From NCBI GenBank assembly GCA_945875225.1, contig CAMCJY010000135.1, positions 1 to 6,028 on the forward strand: 6,028 bases of DNA, read 5' to 3'. The notes under the pieces are model-generated. The model saw nothing but the letters and a program-made list of their open reading frames with translations, was not told the DNA's origin and did not search any database. Of this stretch, positions 1 to 5,848 are shown one piece after another. The stretch comes from Comamonas sp. lk. GTDB taxonomy: Bacteria; Pseudomonadota; Gammaproteobacteria; Burkholderiales; Burkholderiaceae_C. Made by a program: the position numbers and the translations under genes. Position 1 is the first letter of the stretch; the number at the start of each line of letters is the position of its first letter.

Positions 1-818
1 GTCGCTCGACTGCCCTTGGGCACGATGAGTGTCCAGTTGTAGCTTAGTGAAGCGGATTTTGGATCTGTGCTCGCTGAGCCGTCCAGCACAATTGAATTGC
101 CTACTTTGGTCTCAGCGACAGTTGCAATTTTGGCGCTGGGGCGAGGGTCTGGCACGACGATATTGTTCGCGGCCAAAGTGTCAACGAAATGGGCAAGCGC
201 TATTGCCGTCGTTATGGGCGTCTTCGTGACAGAGCCCGAGTTGTTAGCTACCAAGGTGGTGAAAACCGGATTGGTGCGAAATGCCGCGGGTGATACATTG
301 AAGTCTATGCTTGTTGTGGCGGCAGCGTTTGCTGTATCCGGAATTTTGATACCGTTACCTGGGATGCCATCGTCGTCCAGGCTTTGCAGAAACACCAGGA
401 GATTGAGCACGGTGTTATTGCCCATATCGGTGGTGTTAGCCAGACTCATAGGGGTAATGGTCGGAGTGGCGGGTGTAGGCGGTAAGTTCACGGCCCCAAC
501 CGAAAAAGTAACCGTTTCACCGGCCACATAATTAAATTGCCCAAGCGCATTTGTAGTGCCCGACTGCGTCGCAGTTTTATACCGGATGTTGGATACTGCC
601 GAATCCAAAAATACGCCAAGTAAAACGGTAGGTGGCACCGGGCTGGGCGTCACGGGAGGCGTCACTGGGTTGGCCGTCACAGGAGGCGTCACTGGGTTGG
701 GCGTGGTGCCGCTTCCAGTTGCAGGCGCGCTGGAGCCCCCATCGCCCCCCCCGCCTCCACAAGCGCTGAGGAAGCAAAAAGAGATGCTTACCAGCAGTGT
801 CCAAGCAAATTTTTTCAT
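1..818 (-). CDS. Modular surface lipoprotein with Pro/Thr repeat stalk and PKD-like domain (partial, C-terminus off the left edge)
   Basis: The frame stays open from an ATG at 818 to the window edge, giving 272 residues. An in-frame TGA three codons upstream fixes this ATG as the earliest start, although no good Shine-Dalgarno sequence precedes it. Residues 1-19 form a signal peptide (KK, then a hydrophobic stretch) ending in a lipobox LSAC with Cys20 as the lipidation site. Gly at +2 predicts outer-membrane sorting. Then come a Gly-rich run (21-28), a Pro/Thr/Val stalk (about 36-63) with a 9-residue repeat, and a beta-type segment (66-112) with a GTTNALGQFNY stretch like that of many secreted modular proteins. 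A Leu-rich stretch with LQSLDDDGIPGNG lies at 139-157. From about 228 a PKD/Ig-like domain begins (VLDGSASTDP, then SYNW). Codon use looks more AT-rich than in the neighbouring genes. The exact role is unknown; a surface adhesin or binding lipoprotein is an inference. The lipoprotein call is strong. Confidence 0.85.
   Translation of the reverse strand, partial: MKKFAWTLLVSISFCFLSACGGGGGDGGSSAPATGSGTTPNPVTPPVTANPVTPPVTPSPVPPTVLLGVFLDSAVSNIRYKTATQSGTTNALGQFNYVAGETVTFSVGAVNLPPTPATPTITPMSLANTTDMGNNTVLNLLVFLQSLDDDGIPGNGIKIPDTANAAATTSIDFNVSPAAFRTNPVFTTLVANNSGSVTKTPITTAIALAHFVDTLAANNIVVPDPRPSAKIATVAETKVGNSIVLDGSASTDPKSASLSYNWTLIVPKGSRA
644..704. repeat. 27-bp tandem repeat, about 2.3 copies, inside the lipoprotein gene
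   Basis: Two full copies (644-670 and 671-697) differ at only two of 27 positions, and a third copy is partial (698-704). The unit is a multiple of three and encodes the 9-residue unit NPVTPPVTA / NPVTPPVTP, so copy-number change would lengthen or shorten the stalk without shifting the frame. Confidence 0.85.
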
Positions 819-1078
819 GTAGTGTCAGTTGGTTGCGGGGTGAGGGCACGCACTAGTCGGTATTCGCGCCGCTGCCGGGGCAGCCCCGTTCCTTGCGAGC
901 TGCATTCATGGGCCTACATTGGAATATATCGGCGCAAGTCGTCTAAGCTTGATGGTCCGATAGGGCAAAAATCACATTCCGCTGGCGTCTCAAGCACTCG
1001 CCCCAAGCCCCAGGCCTCCCACCCTTTGGGCTGAGCAAATAGCGGCTTTCAAGCGTAGTATTTACAAAGCCGTCTGGA
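819..1078. other. Intergenic region between pntB and the lipoprotein gene
   Basis: No convincing gene is present here on either strand. It should hold the end of the pnt transcript and the promoter of the lipoprotein gene, since both are read on the minus strand. Visible structure is a 7-bp inverted repeat just after the pntB stop (1043-1072), a GC-rich short hairpin at 871-888 with alternative pairings, and a TATATT hexamer on the minus strand at 923-928 that could be a -10 box but lacks a recognisable -35. Confidence 0.6.
1043..1072 (-). terminator. Candidate weak terminator or 3' end stem-loop after pntB
   Basis: CGGCTTT and AAAGCCG form a perfect 7-bp inverted repeat with a 16-nt spacer, starting 6 nt past the pntB stop codon. 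The loop is long, and the sequence after it (CTATTTGCTC on the minus strand) is not a proper U-tract, so intrinsic termination is uncertain. An mRNA 3' protecting structure is equally possible. Confidence 0.3.
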
Positions 1079-2527
1079 TTACTCCACCGCCTTGACCATG
1101 TCTTCCACCACCTTCTTGGCGTCCCCAAATACCATCATGGTTTTGTCCATGTAGAACAACTCATTGTCTAGGCCGGCATAACCTGCTGCCATAGAGCGTT
1201 TGTTGACGATGATGGTTTTGGCTTTGTAGGCTTCCAGAATCGGCATGCCGTAAATGGCGCTGCCCTTGATCATGGCTGCCGGGTTGACCACGTCGTTGGC
1301 GCCCAAGATGATGGCGACATCAACCTGACCAAATTCGCTATTGATGTCTTCCATCTCAAATACCTGGTCGTAAGGCACTTCAGCCTCGGCCAGCAAGACG
1401 TTCATATGGCCTGGCATGCGGCCAGCCACCGGGTGGATGGCGTATTTCACGGTGATGCCTTTGTGCGTCAGCTTTTCCGCCAGTTCCTTCACCGCATGCT
1501 GCGCGCGGGCGACGGCCAAACCGTAGCCGGGCACGATGACGACGGTTTCGGCATTGCCCAGAATAAAGGCCGCATCATCTGCGCTGCCGCTTTTCACCGG
1601 GCGCTGCTCGGTGCTGCCGGTAGCAGCCGTGCCTGCTTCGCCACCAAAGCCACCCAAGATGACGTTGAAGAAGGAGCGGTTCATCGCCTTGCACATGATG
1701 TACGAGAGGATGGCGCCGGATGAGCCGACCAGCGAACCGGCAATGATCAACATGCTGTTGTTCAGCGAAAAACCGATACCTGCCGCCGCCCAGCCCGAAT
1801 AGCTGTTGAGCATGGAGACCACCACCGGCATATCCGCGCCGCCGATCGGGATGATGATCAGCACACCCAGCACAAAAGAGAGCGCCAGCATCATCAAAAA
1901 TGCATCCCAGTTGCCGGTGAACATGAAGTACACGCCCAAGCCCACCGTGGCCAAGCCCATCACCAAATTCAGCATGTGCTGACCGGCAAACACCACCGGC
2001 GCGCCTTGGAACAAACGGAATTTGTATTTGCCCGAGAGCTTGCCAAAAGCGATGACCGAGCCGCTGAAAGTGATGGCACCAATGGCCGCACCCAAGAACA
2101 GCTCTAAGCGGTTGCCGTTGGGGATGTCCAGCGTGCCCAGGCCTTGTGCCACGATGCCAAACGCCGCAGGTTCGACTACCGCCGCAATGGCGATGAATAC
2201 CGCTGCCAAGCCTATCATGCTGTGCATGAAAGCGACGAGTTCGGGCATCTTGGTCATCTCCACGCGCTGCGCCATGATGGCCCCCGCGCCTCCGCCGATG
2301 ACCAGACCAAGCAGCACCCAGCCCAAGCCTTGTACAGGGTCAACCTGTCCAAACAGCTTGGCCTGCTCAATAATTAGTGCTGCCGTGGTTACCACGGCAA
2401 TCGCCATGCCGCTCATGCCAAACAGATTGCCGCGAATCGACGTGGTCGGGTGCGACAGCCCCTTGAGCGCCTGAATAAAAAAGATGCTCGCTACAAGGTA
2501 AAGAAGAACAACGAGGTCCATGCTCAT
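1079..2527 (-). CDS. pntB: Proton-translocating NAD(P) transhydrogenase subunit beta
   Basis: This 482-residue protein combines membrane domain II and the NADP(H)-binding domain III of transhydrogenase, which couples hydride transfer from NADH to NADP+ with proton entry across the inner membrane. The first ~290 residues are largely hydrophobic helices. His102 in the LVAFMHSMIGLAAV segment and Asn241 in MLNSYSGWAAAG match the positions of the proton-channel residues known in the E. coli protein (His91, Asn222); that assignment is by motif alignment. Domain III (about 318-482) has PGYGLAVARAQ (333-343), IHPVAGRMPGHMNVLLAEA (364-382), GANDVVNPAA (409-418) and KRSMAAGYAG (443-452), the expected NADP-site motifs. 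The ATG overlaps the pntAB stop as ATGA, with AGGAG (2535-2539) 7 nt upstream. It is slightly longer than the E. coli subunit (462), with no missing key motif. It is the last gene of the operon. Confidence 0.97.
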   Translation of the reverse strand: MSMDLVVLLYLVASIFFIQALKGLSHPTTSIRGNLFGMSGMAIAVVTTAALIIEQAKLFGQVDPVQGLGWVLLGLVIGGGAGAIMAQRVEMTKMPELVAFMHSMIGLAAVFIAIAAVVEPAAFGIVAQGLGTLDIPNGNRLELFLGAAIGAITFSGSVIAFGKLSGKYKFRLFQGAPVVFAGQHMLNLVMGLATVGLGVYFMFTGNWDAFLMMLALSFVLGVLIIIPIGGADMPVVVSMLNSYSGWAAAGIGFSLNNSMLIIAGSLVGSSGAILSYIMCKAMNRSFFNVILGGFGGEAGTAATGSTEQRPVKSGSADDAAFILGNAETVVIVPGYGLAVARAQHAVKELAEKLTHKGITVKYAIHPVAGRMPGHMNVLLAEAEVPYDQVFEMEDINSEFGQVDVAIILGANDVVNPAAMIKGSAIYGMPILEAYKAKTIIVNKRSMAAGYAGLDNELFYMDKTMMVFGDAKKVVEDMVKAVE

Positions 2528-2826
2528 TTTTCAGCTCCTGCCTTGGGGACTTTTTTCTTGAACATCTCTAGCATGCGCCGTGTCACCAGAAAGCCGCCAA
2601 ACACATTCACTGCCGCCAGTGCCACCGCCAGCACGCCCATGGTTTTGCCCAGCGGGGTGACGGTAAGCGCTGCTGCCAGCATCGCTCCGACGATGATGAT
2701 GGCCGAGACCGCATTGGTCACCGCCATTAGCGGCGTGTGCAAAGCGGGTGTGACGTTCCAGACCACGTGGTAACCCACGTAAATGGCCAGCACAAAAATA
2801 ATCAGGTTGGTAACGGTGTGGTCCAT
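2524..2826 (-). CDS. pntAB: NAD(P) transhydrogenase subunit alpha, membrane part (alpha-2)
   Basis: This 100-residue protein has about three hydrophobic helices (roughly 6-24, 35-55 and 62-82) and a basic C-terminal tail with FKKK. It corresponds to the membrane segment that is fused to the C-terminus of the alpha subunit in E. coli but is separate in Rhodospirillum rubrum and many proteobacteria. Together with PntB it forms the proton channel (domain II). The HTPLMAVTNAVSAIIIVGA region (30-48) is the family's most recognisable stretch. It starts 2 nt after the pntAA stop; its Shine-Dalgarno (AAAAGGA, 2834-2840) lies inside the last codons of pntAA. Its TGA stop overlaps the pntB ATG by 4 bp, which suggests translational coupling. 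Confidence 0.96.
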   Translation of the reverse strand: MDHTVTNLIIFVLAIYVGYHVVWNVTPALHTPLMAVTNAVSAIIIVGAMLAAALTVTPLGKTMGVLAVALAAVNVFGGFLVTRRMLEMFKKKVPKAGAEK

Positions 2827-2828
2827 GC

Positions 2829-3959
2829 TTATTTCCTTTTGACCTCGCCGCCCTGCGTCATCAGGCAGGCCGCTACGATGTCGTCTTCCATGTCAACGGT
2901 GAATCCCTTGTCTTTGGGTAACACCAGTTTCAAAAAATCCAGCACATTGCGTGCGTACAGCGCCGAAGCATCTGCAGCTACTAAAGCGGGCAGATTGGTT
3001 TCGCCGACCAAGGTGACGCCGTGCTTGACTACGGTGCGGTCCGCTTCGGAGAGGGGGCAGTTGCCGCCCACGCCATCGGCGCCTTTGCCGGCTGCCAAGT
3101 CGATGATGACCGAGCCCGGTTTCATGCTCTTGACCATGTCCTCAGTGATCAGCACCGGCGCAGCGCGGCCGGGAATCAATGCGGTCGAAATCACCGCGTC
3201 GGCCTGCGCTACGCGCTTGGCCACTTCTATTTTCTGGCGCTCCAGCCAGCTAGGCGGCATGGGCCGCGCATAACCGCCCACGCCTTCTGCGGCTTCTTTC
3301 TCTTCTGCAGTTTCATAGGGCACGTCGATGAACTTGGCACCTAGTGATTCCACTTGTTCTTTGACGCTGGGGCGTACGTCCGAAGCTTCGATGACCGCAC
3401 CCAAGCGCTTGGCGGTGGCAATCGCCTGCAAACCGGCGACACCCACGCCCAGAATCACAATGCGCGCAGCCTTGACGGTACCAGCGGCGGTCATCAGCAT
3501 GGGGAAAAAACGCTGGTATTTGTCAGCCGCCATCATCACCGCTTTGTAGCCCGCGATATTGGCCTGCGAGGACAAGACATCCATGCTTTGCGCACGCGTG
3601 GTGCGCGGTGCCGCTTCAAGTGCAAAGCTGGTCAAGCCAGCAGTAGCGATGCGCTGCAAGCCTTCGGCGTCAAACGGGTTGAGCATGCCAACCAGTGCGC
3701 TGCCGGACTTCATGTGTGGCAACTCGGCGGCCGACGGTGCGCGCACTTTGAGCACTAGTTCGGCACCCAGGGCGCCAGCGGCGTCGCCTATCTGTGCGCC
3801 CACGGCTTCATAGGCAGCATCGGTGACGCTGGCCGCAACACCGGCACCCGCTTGCACCATCACGGTGTGCCCTTGGGCAATGATTTTTTTGACTGTTTCC
3901 GGAGTCGCCGCTACCCGGGTCTCGCCGGCAACGGTTTCGGCGGGGACGCCTATGTGCAT
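2829..3959 (-). CDS. pntAA: NAD(P) transhydrogenase subunit alpha, NAD-binding part (alpha-1)
   Basis: This 376-residue soluble domain I binds NAD(H) and passes hydride to the NADP domain of PntB. The N-terminus IGVPAETVAGETRVAATPE (3-21) is typical of the alanine dehydrogenase/PNT family. RTTRAQSMD (119-127) matches the RQD loop of the R. rubrum protein, with Arg119, Gln124 and Asp127 as the equivalents. The Rossmann motif GVGVAG (171-176) is followed by an acidic residue in EASDVR (191-196), which fits NAD rather than NADP. IDLAAGKGADGVGGN (286-300) and VGETNLPALVAADAS (318-332) complete the family pattern. It lacks the membrane part, which is the next gene, pntAB. The ATG at 3959 has a strong AGAGGAG Shine-Dalgarno 7 nt upstream (3967-3973). 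It is the first gene of the operon, 121 nt after the gspC-like gene on the same strand. Confidence 0.97.
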   Translation of the reverse strand: MHIGVPAETVAGETRVAATPETVKKIIAQGHTVMVQAGAGVAASVTDAAYEAVGAQIGDAAGALGAELVLKVRAPSAAELPHMKSGSALVGMLNPFDAEGLQRIATAGLTSFALEAAPRTTRAQSMDVLSSQANIAGYKAVMMAADKYQRFFPMLMTAAGTVKAARIVILGVGVAGLQAIATAKRLGAVIEASDVRPSVKEQVESLGAKFIDVPYETAEEKEAAEGVGGYARPMPPSWLERQKIEVAKRVAQADAVISTALIPGRAAPVLITEDMVKSMKPGSVIIDLAAGKGADGVGGNCPLSEADRTVVKHGVTLVGETNLPALVAADASALYARNVLDFLKLVLPKDKGFTVDMEDDIVAACLMTQGGEVKRK

Positions 3960-4080
3960 GAAATCGCTCCTCTAAATAGCAAATATTTGTCGTTAGTGAG
4001 CTTAACTGATTAATTGTTGGCGCAATGGCATTGCCCTAATCGCCCCAAACGCATTGGATATAAGTCGATAGAACACCCGC
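3960..4080 (-). promoter_or_regulatory. Upstream region of the pnt operon, probable promoter location
   Basis: This AT-rich 121-bp gap on the minus strand sits between the gspC-like stop and pntAA. It holds the strong pntAA ribosome site, a perfect 10-bp palindrome CAAATATTTG (3980-3989), and a 6-bp inverted repeat GCAATG-G-CATTGC (4022-4034). The second could be a weak terminator for the upstream gene or a protein site. I could not pick a confident -35/-10 pair, although its base composition and position make it the natural pnt promoter region. Confidence 0.4.
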
Positions 4081-4533
4081 CTAAGGCTTGCCAATGGGCG
4101 GCAATTCCAGTGTCTGGCGTGTCGGCCCCTTCATTTCAGCGCCGACCTGCGCACTGCGCTGGCCTACGGATTGCAGTACCAACCCATCGCCCAGTTTGCT
4201 TCCCACTTTATAGGTCTTGGGCGCTGCATCTCCCACGAGCAGCAGCGCATGGCCCTTGCCGCCAGAGCCTGCCACCACGCCCAGCAGTTGAATCGCCAGG
4301 GGTGGGGCCGATGCAGACACGGGCTGCGCGTTGACGGGTGCCGCGCCTGCGCCCAGCGCCTGCGCAAGCACGGACACATCCATTTGCGGAGCTGGCTGCG
4401 CAGACACCGAGGGTTGCCAAGGTGCGGCATTGCTCAAGGTCAAGGCCCACCAGGCCGCACTGGCGCTGGCCATGGCAGCAACTAGAAATGTCACAGCCCG
4501 GATCCACCAAATTTGAAACGCGCTTGTTTGCAT
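4081..4533 (-). CDS. Short GspC-like type II secretion system protein (single HR-type domain)
   Basis: From the ATG at 4533 the product is 150 residues: a short cytoplasmic start, one membrane helix (about 11-33, AVTFLVAAM...WWALTL), an Ala/Pro linker (34-78), and a compact beta domain (79-145) starting PLAIQLLGVVAGSGGKGHAL and including TYKVGSKLGDGLVLQSV. This matches the homology region of GspC, the inner-membrane protein that links the pseudopilus platform to the outer-membrane secretin. The C-terminal PDZ or coiled-coil part of classical GspC is absent. A longer frame begins with GTG at 4590, but it adds 19 residues without membrane character and has no better ribosome site. Neither start has a clear Shine-Dalgarno. 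No gspD or other secretion gene is adjacent: pntAA follows downstream and a LacI-type regulator is divergent. A TagGS/PilP-like protein is a less likely alternative. Confidence 0.72.
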   Translation of the reverse strand: MQTSAFQIWWIRAVTFLVAAMASASAAWWALTLSNAAPWQPSVSAQPAPQMDVSVLAQALGAGAAPVNAQPVSASAPPLAIQLLGVVAGSGGKGHALLLVGDAAPKTYKVGSKLGDGLVLQSVGQRSAQVGAEMKGPTRQTLELPPIGKP

Positions 4534-4663
4534 GCGCGGATTATCCGGGAATTCAGTGCCCGCTACGCCGCAATGCGGCTCCGATATCACATGGCGGTAT
4601 GATAGAAAGCGGTTTCAAGAAAGCCCTGAGTCGCTTCAACAAGGCCGATATTTCAACAAGTGC
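4534..4663. promoter_or_regulatory. Divergent control region between the gspC-like gene and the LacI-family gene
   Basis: This 130-bp stretch separates two divergently read genes, so it must serve both promoters. Visible elements are a TATGAT -10-like box on the plus strand (4598-4603) without a good -35, an imperfect LacI-type operator just after it (4605-4616), a GCCGC-AAT-GCGGC hairpin (4567-4579), a CGGAT-T-ATCCG inverted repeat (4537-4547) just upstream of the gspC-like ATG, and a direct repeat TTCAACAAG (4635-4643 and 4652-4660) in the regulator's leader. Confidence 0.5.
4605..4616. promoter_or_regulatory. Candidate autoregulatory LacI-type operator
   Basis: GAAAGCGGTTTC is a palindrome with one mismatched pair and a central CG. 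It differs at one base from the core of the perfect operator at 5767-5778. It lies just downstream of the TATGAT box, around the expected transcription start of the regulator gene, where bound repressor would block transcription. Confidence 0.55.
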
Positions 4664-5716
4664 ATGAAAAATATGACACCGCCCACCCCATTTAACGCGT
4701 CGGCTGCGCCCGAACGGGTGACGGTAACGCTGGAAATGGTGGCCAAGCGCGCCGGTGTATCGCCCAGCACGGTGTCACGCATATTGAATGGCACGGCGGT
4801 GGTCAGCGAAGCCAAGCGACAGGCCGTCGTGGATGCGACCCAGGAGTTGGGCTTTGTGCCCAACCCGCTGGCCCGCGGCCTGGCCGGAGGCAAGACTTTT
4901 AGCATCGGTGTGGTCACCCAGGCCATAGACAGCCCGTTTTACGGCGCGGCCTTGCGCGGAATTGAAGACGCTTTGGACCCTGCGGGTTACAGCCCCCTGT
5001 TTATGAGCGCGCATTGGGACCCGGCTGCCGAGGCACGCTGCCTGGACGTGCTGCGCTCGCGCCGGGTCGATGGCATCGTGGTGCTGATGCCGCGCTTGTC
5101 CGATGCCGCGCTAGAAGCTTGCGCCCAGGCCTTGCCCATGGTGGTCACTGGGCGAGACTTGCGTGGCCCGCAGCTCTATTCCCTCAATTTCGACAATTTC
5201 AACGGCGGGCGCATGGCCACCGAGCACTTGATCGGGCAAGGCCACCGGCAAATTGCCTTTATTGCCGGCGCAGAAGAGCATCCGGACGCCGCAGAGCGCA
5301 TGCGAGGCTATCGGTTTGCGTTGGCCGAGGCGAAGATTGCGTTTGACCCGCGGCTGGTGGTGCCCGGCCAGTACCACGAGGTAAGCGGCCTGGAGGCGGC
5401 CAAATACTTGGTGCAGCAAGGCCTGCCCTTTAGCGCCATCTTTGCATCCAATGACCAGATGGCTTCAGGCGCGGCGCTGGGATTGTTTCAAAGTGGCTTG
5501 CGCGTTCCGCAAGATGTCGCCCTGGTCGGTTTTGACGACTTGCCCACCTCGATGTACGCCACCCCGCCCCTGAGCACCATCCAGCAGCCGGCCTTCGACC
5601 TGGGCCGTCTTGCCGCCGCAGCTATGCTCGAGCTGTTAGTGGGCAATACCCCTACCGCGCAGCTGCCGGCCCCGGCCCTGCTGGTACGCGCATCCAGCGA
5701 CCGCCGCCACGCCTGA
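4664..5716 (+). CDS. LacI/GalR-family transcriptional regulator
   Basis: The 350-residue protein has a LacI-type helix-turn-helix (about 22-65: VTLEMVAKRAGVSPSTVSRI, LNGTAVVSEAKRQ), with SPSTVSRILN as recognition helix, and a hinge helix NPLARGLAGG (67-76). Leu73 matches the leucine that LacI members insert at the operator's central CG. The periplasmic-binding-like effector domain (79-345) shows IGVVTQAIDSPFYGAALRGI, RQIAFIAGAEEHPDAAERMRG in two parts, SNDQMASGAALG (262-273) and LVGFDDLPTS, all usual for sugar-responsive members. The frame is open upstream to 4532, but those codons overlap the control region and lack family similarity. ATG 4664 (or 4673) is preferred, with only a weak ribosome site. 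About 20 residues precede the HTH, somewhat more than usual. It probably represses the downstream solute-binding protein gene and itself; the effector sugar cannot be named. Confidence 0.95.
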   Translation: MKNMTPPTPFNASAAPERVTVTLEMVAKRAGVSPSTVSRILNGTAVVSEAKRQAVVDATQELGFVPNPLARGLAGGKTFSIGVVTQAIDSPFYGAALRGIEDALDPAGYSPLFMSAHWDPAAEARCLDVLRSRRVDGIVVLMPRLSDAALEACAQALPMVVTGRDLRGPQLYSLNFDNFNGGRMATEHLIGQGHRQIAFIAGAEEHPDAAERMRGYRFALAEAKIAFDPRLVVPGQYHEVSGLEAAKYLVQQGLPFSAIFASNDQMASGAALGLFQSGLRVPQDVALVGFDDLPTSMYATPPLSTIQQPAFDLGRLAAAAMLELLVGNTPTAQLPAPALLVRASSDRRHA

Positions 5717-5718
5717 TA

Positions 5719-5751
5719 CGGGAATACCCTAGGGCGCAGGCCCAAATCCCG
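5719..5751 (+). terminator. Candidate stem-loop after the LacI-family gene
   Basis: CGGGA (5719-5723) pairs with TCCCG (5747-5751), enclosing an inner GGGC-GCAG-GCCC hairpin (5732-5743), with CTCTTATAATTTG following. It starts 3 nt after the stop codon, but the stem is interrupted, there is no clean U-tract, and it borders the next promoter, so it is only a possible terminator. Confidence 0.3.
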
Positions 5752-5755
5752 CTCT

Positions 5756-5761
5756 TATAAT
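5756..5761 (+). promoter_or_regulatory. Candidate -10 box of the solute-binding protein promoter
   Basis: TATAAT here is a perfect -10 consensus, about 88 nt before the start codon. No TTGACA-like -35 is visible 16-18 bp upstream (the sequence there is GC-rich), so the promoter may be weak or need an activator. Confidence 0.5.
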
Positions 5762-5764
5762 TTG

Positions 5765-5780
5765 TTGAAAGCGCTTTCAA
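5765..5780. promoter_or_regulatory. LacI/GalR-type operator, perfect 16-bp palindrome
   Basis: TTGAAAGCGCTTTCAA is a perfect palindrome with a central CG, the hallmark of LacI/GalR-family operators. It begins 3 bp after the TATAAT box and covers the likely transcription start, a classic repression position. The adjacent upstream gene encodes a LacI-family protein, and a near copy lies at that gene's own promoter. Confidence 0.85.
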
Positions 5781-5848
5781 ACTGGTCTTTACCCAGTTGG
5801 AAATCGCCTTTGCGGTCTATTTCTCCACTATCACTTCAAAAGGCGCCT

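Noticed and set aside
644..704. CRISPR-like repeats
   Set aside because: The copies are directly adjacent with no spacers and are in frame within a coding region, so this is a coding tandem repeat.
67..822. Plus-strand frames opposite the lipoprotein gene, including a Gly/Val/Thr repeat product
   Set aside because: They mirror the minus-strand lipoprotein, whose signal peptide, lipobox and PKD motif make that strand the coding one. The repeat-like product is the complement of the 27-bp repeat.
871..888. GC-rich hairpin as an intrinsic terminator
   Set aside because: Stems are only about 5 bp with tiny loops, and no U-tract follows on either strand.
822..1034. 70-codon plus-strand frame in the intergenic region
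   Set aside because: Arg/Ser/Pro-rich product without a ribosome site or known motif; probably chance in GC-rich DNA.
2022..2474. 150-codon plus-strand open frame opposite pntB
   Set aside because: It is antisense to the clearly coding transmembrane part of pntB, its composition (Met/Pro/Ala-rich) is what the complement of such codons gives, and no family is recognisable.
2737..3273. 178-codon plus-strand open frame opposite pntAB/pntAA
   Set aside because: It is antisense to well-supported genes with complete family motifs; its product is Ser/Thr/Ala-rich with no domain.
4532..4663. 44-codon upstream extension of the LacI-family gene
   Set aside because: It would cover the candidate promoter and operator, starts inside the gspC-like start codon region, and shows no LacI-family similarity before the HTH.
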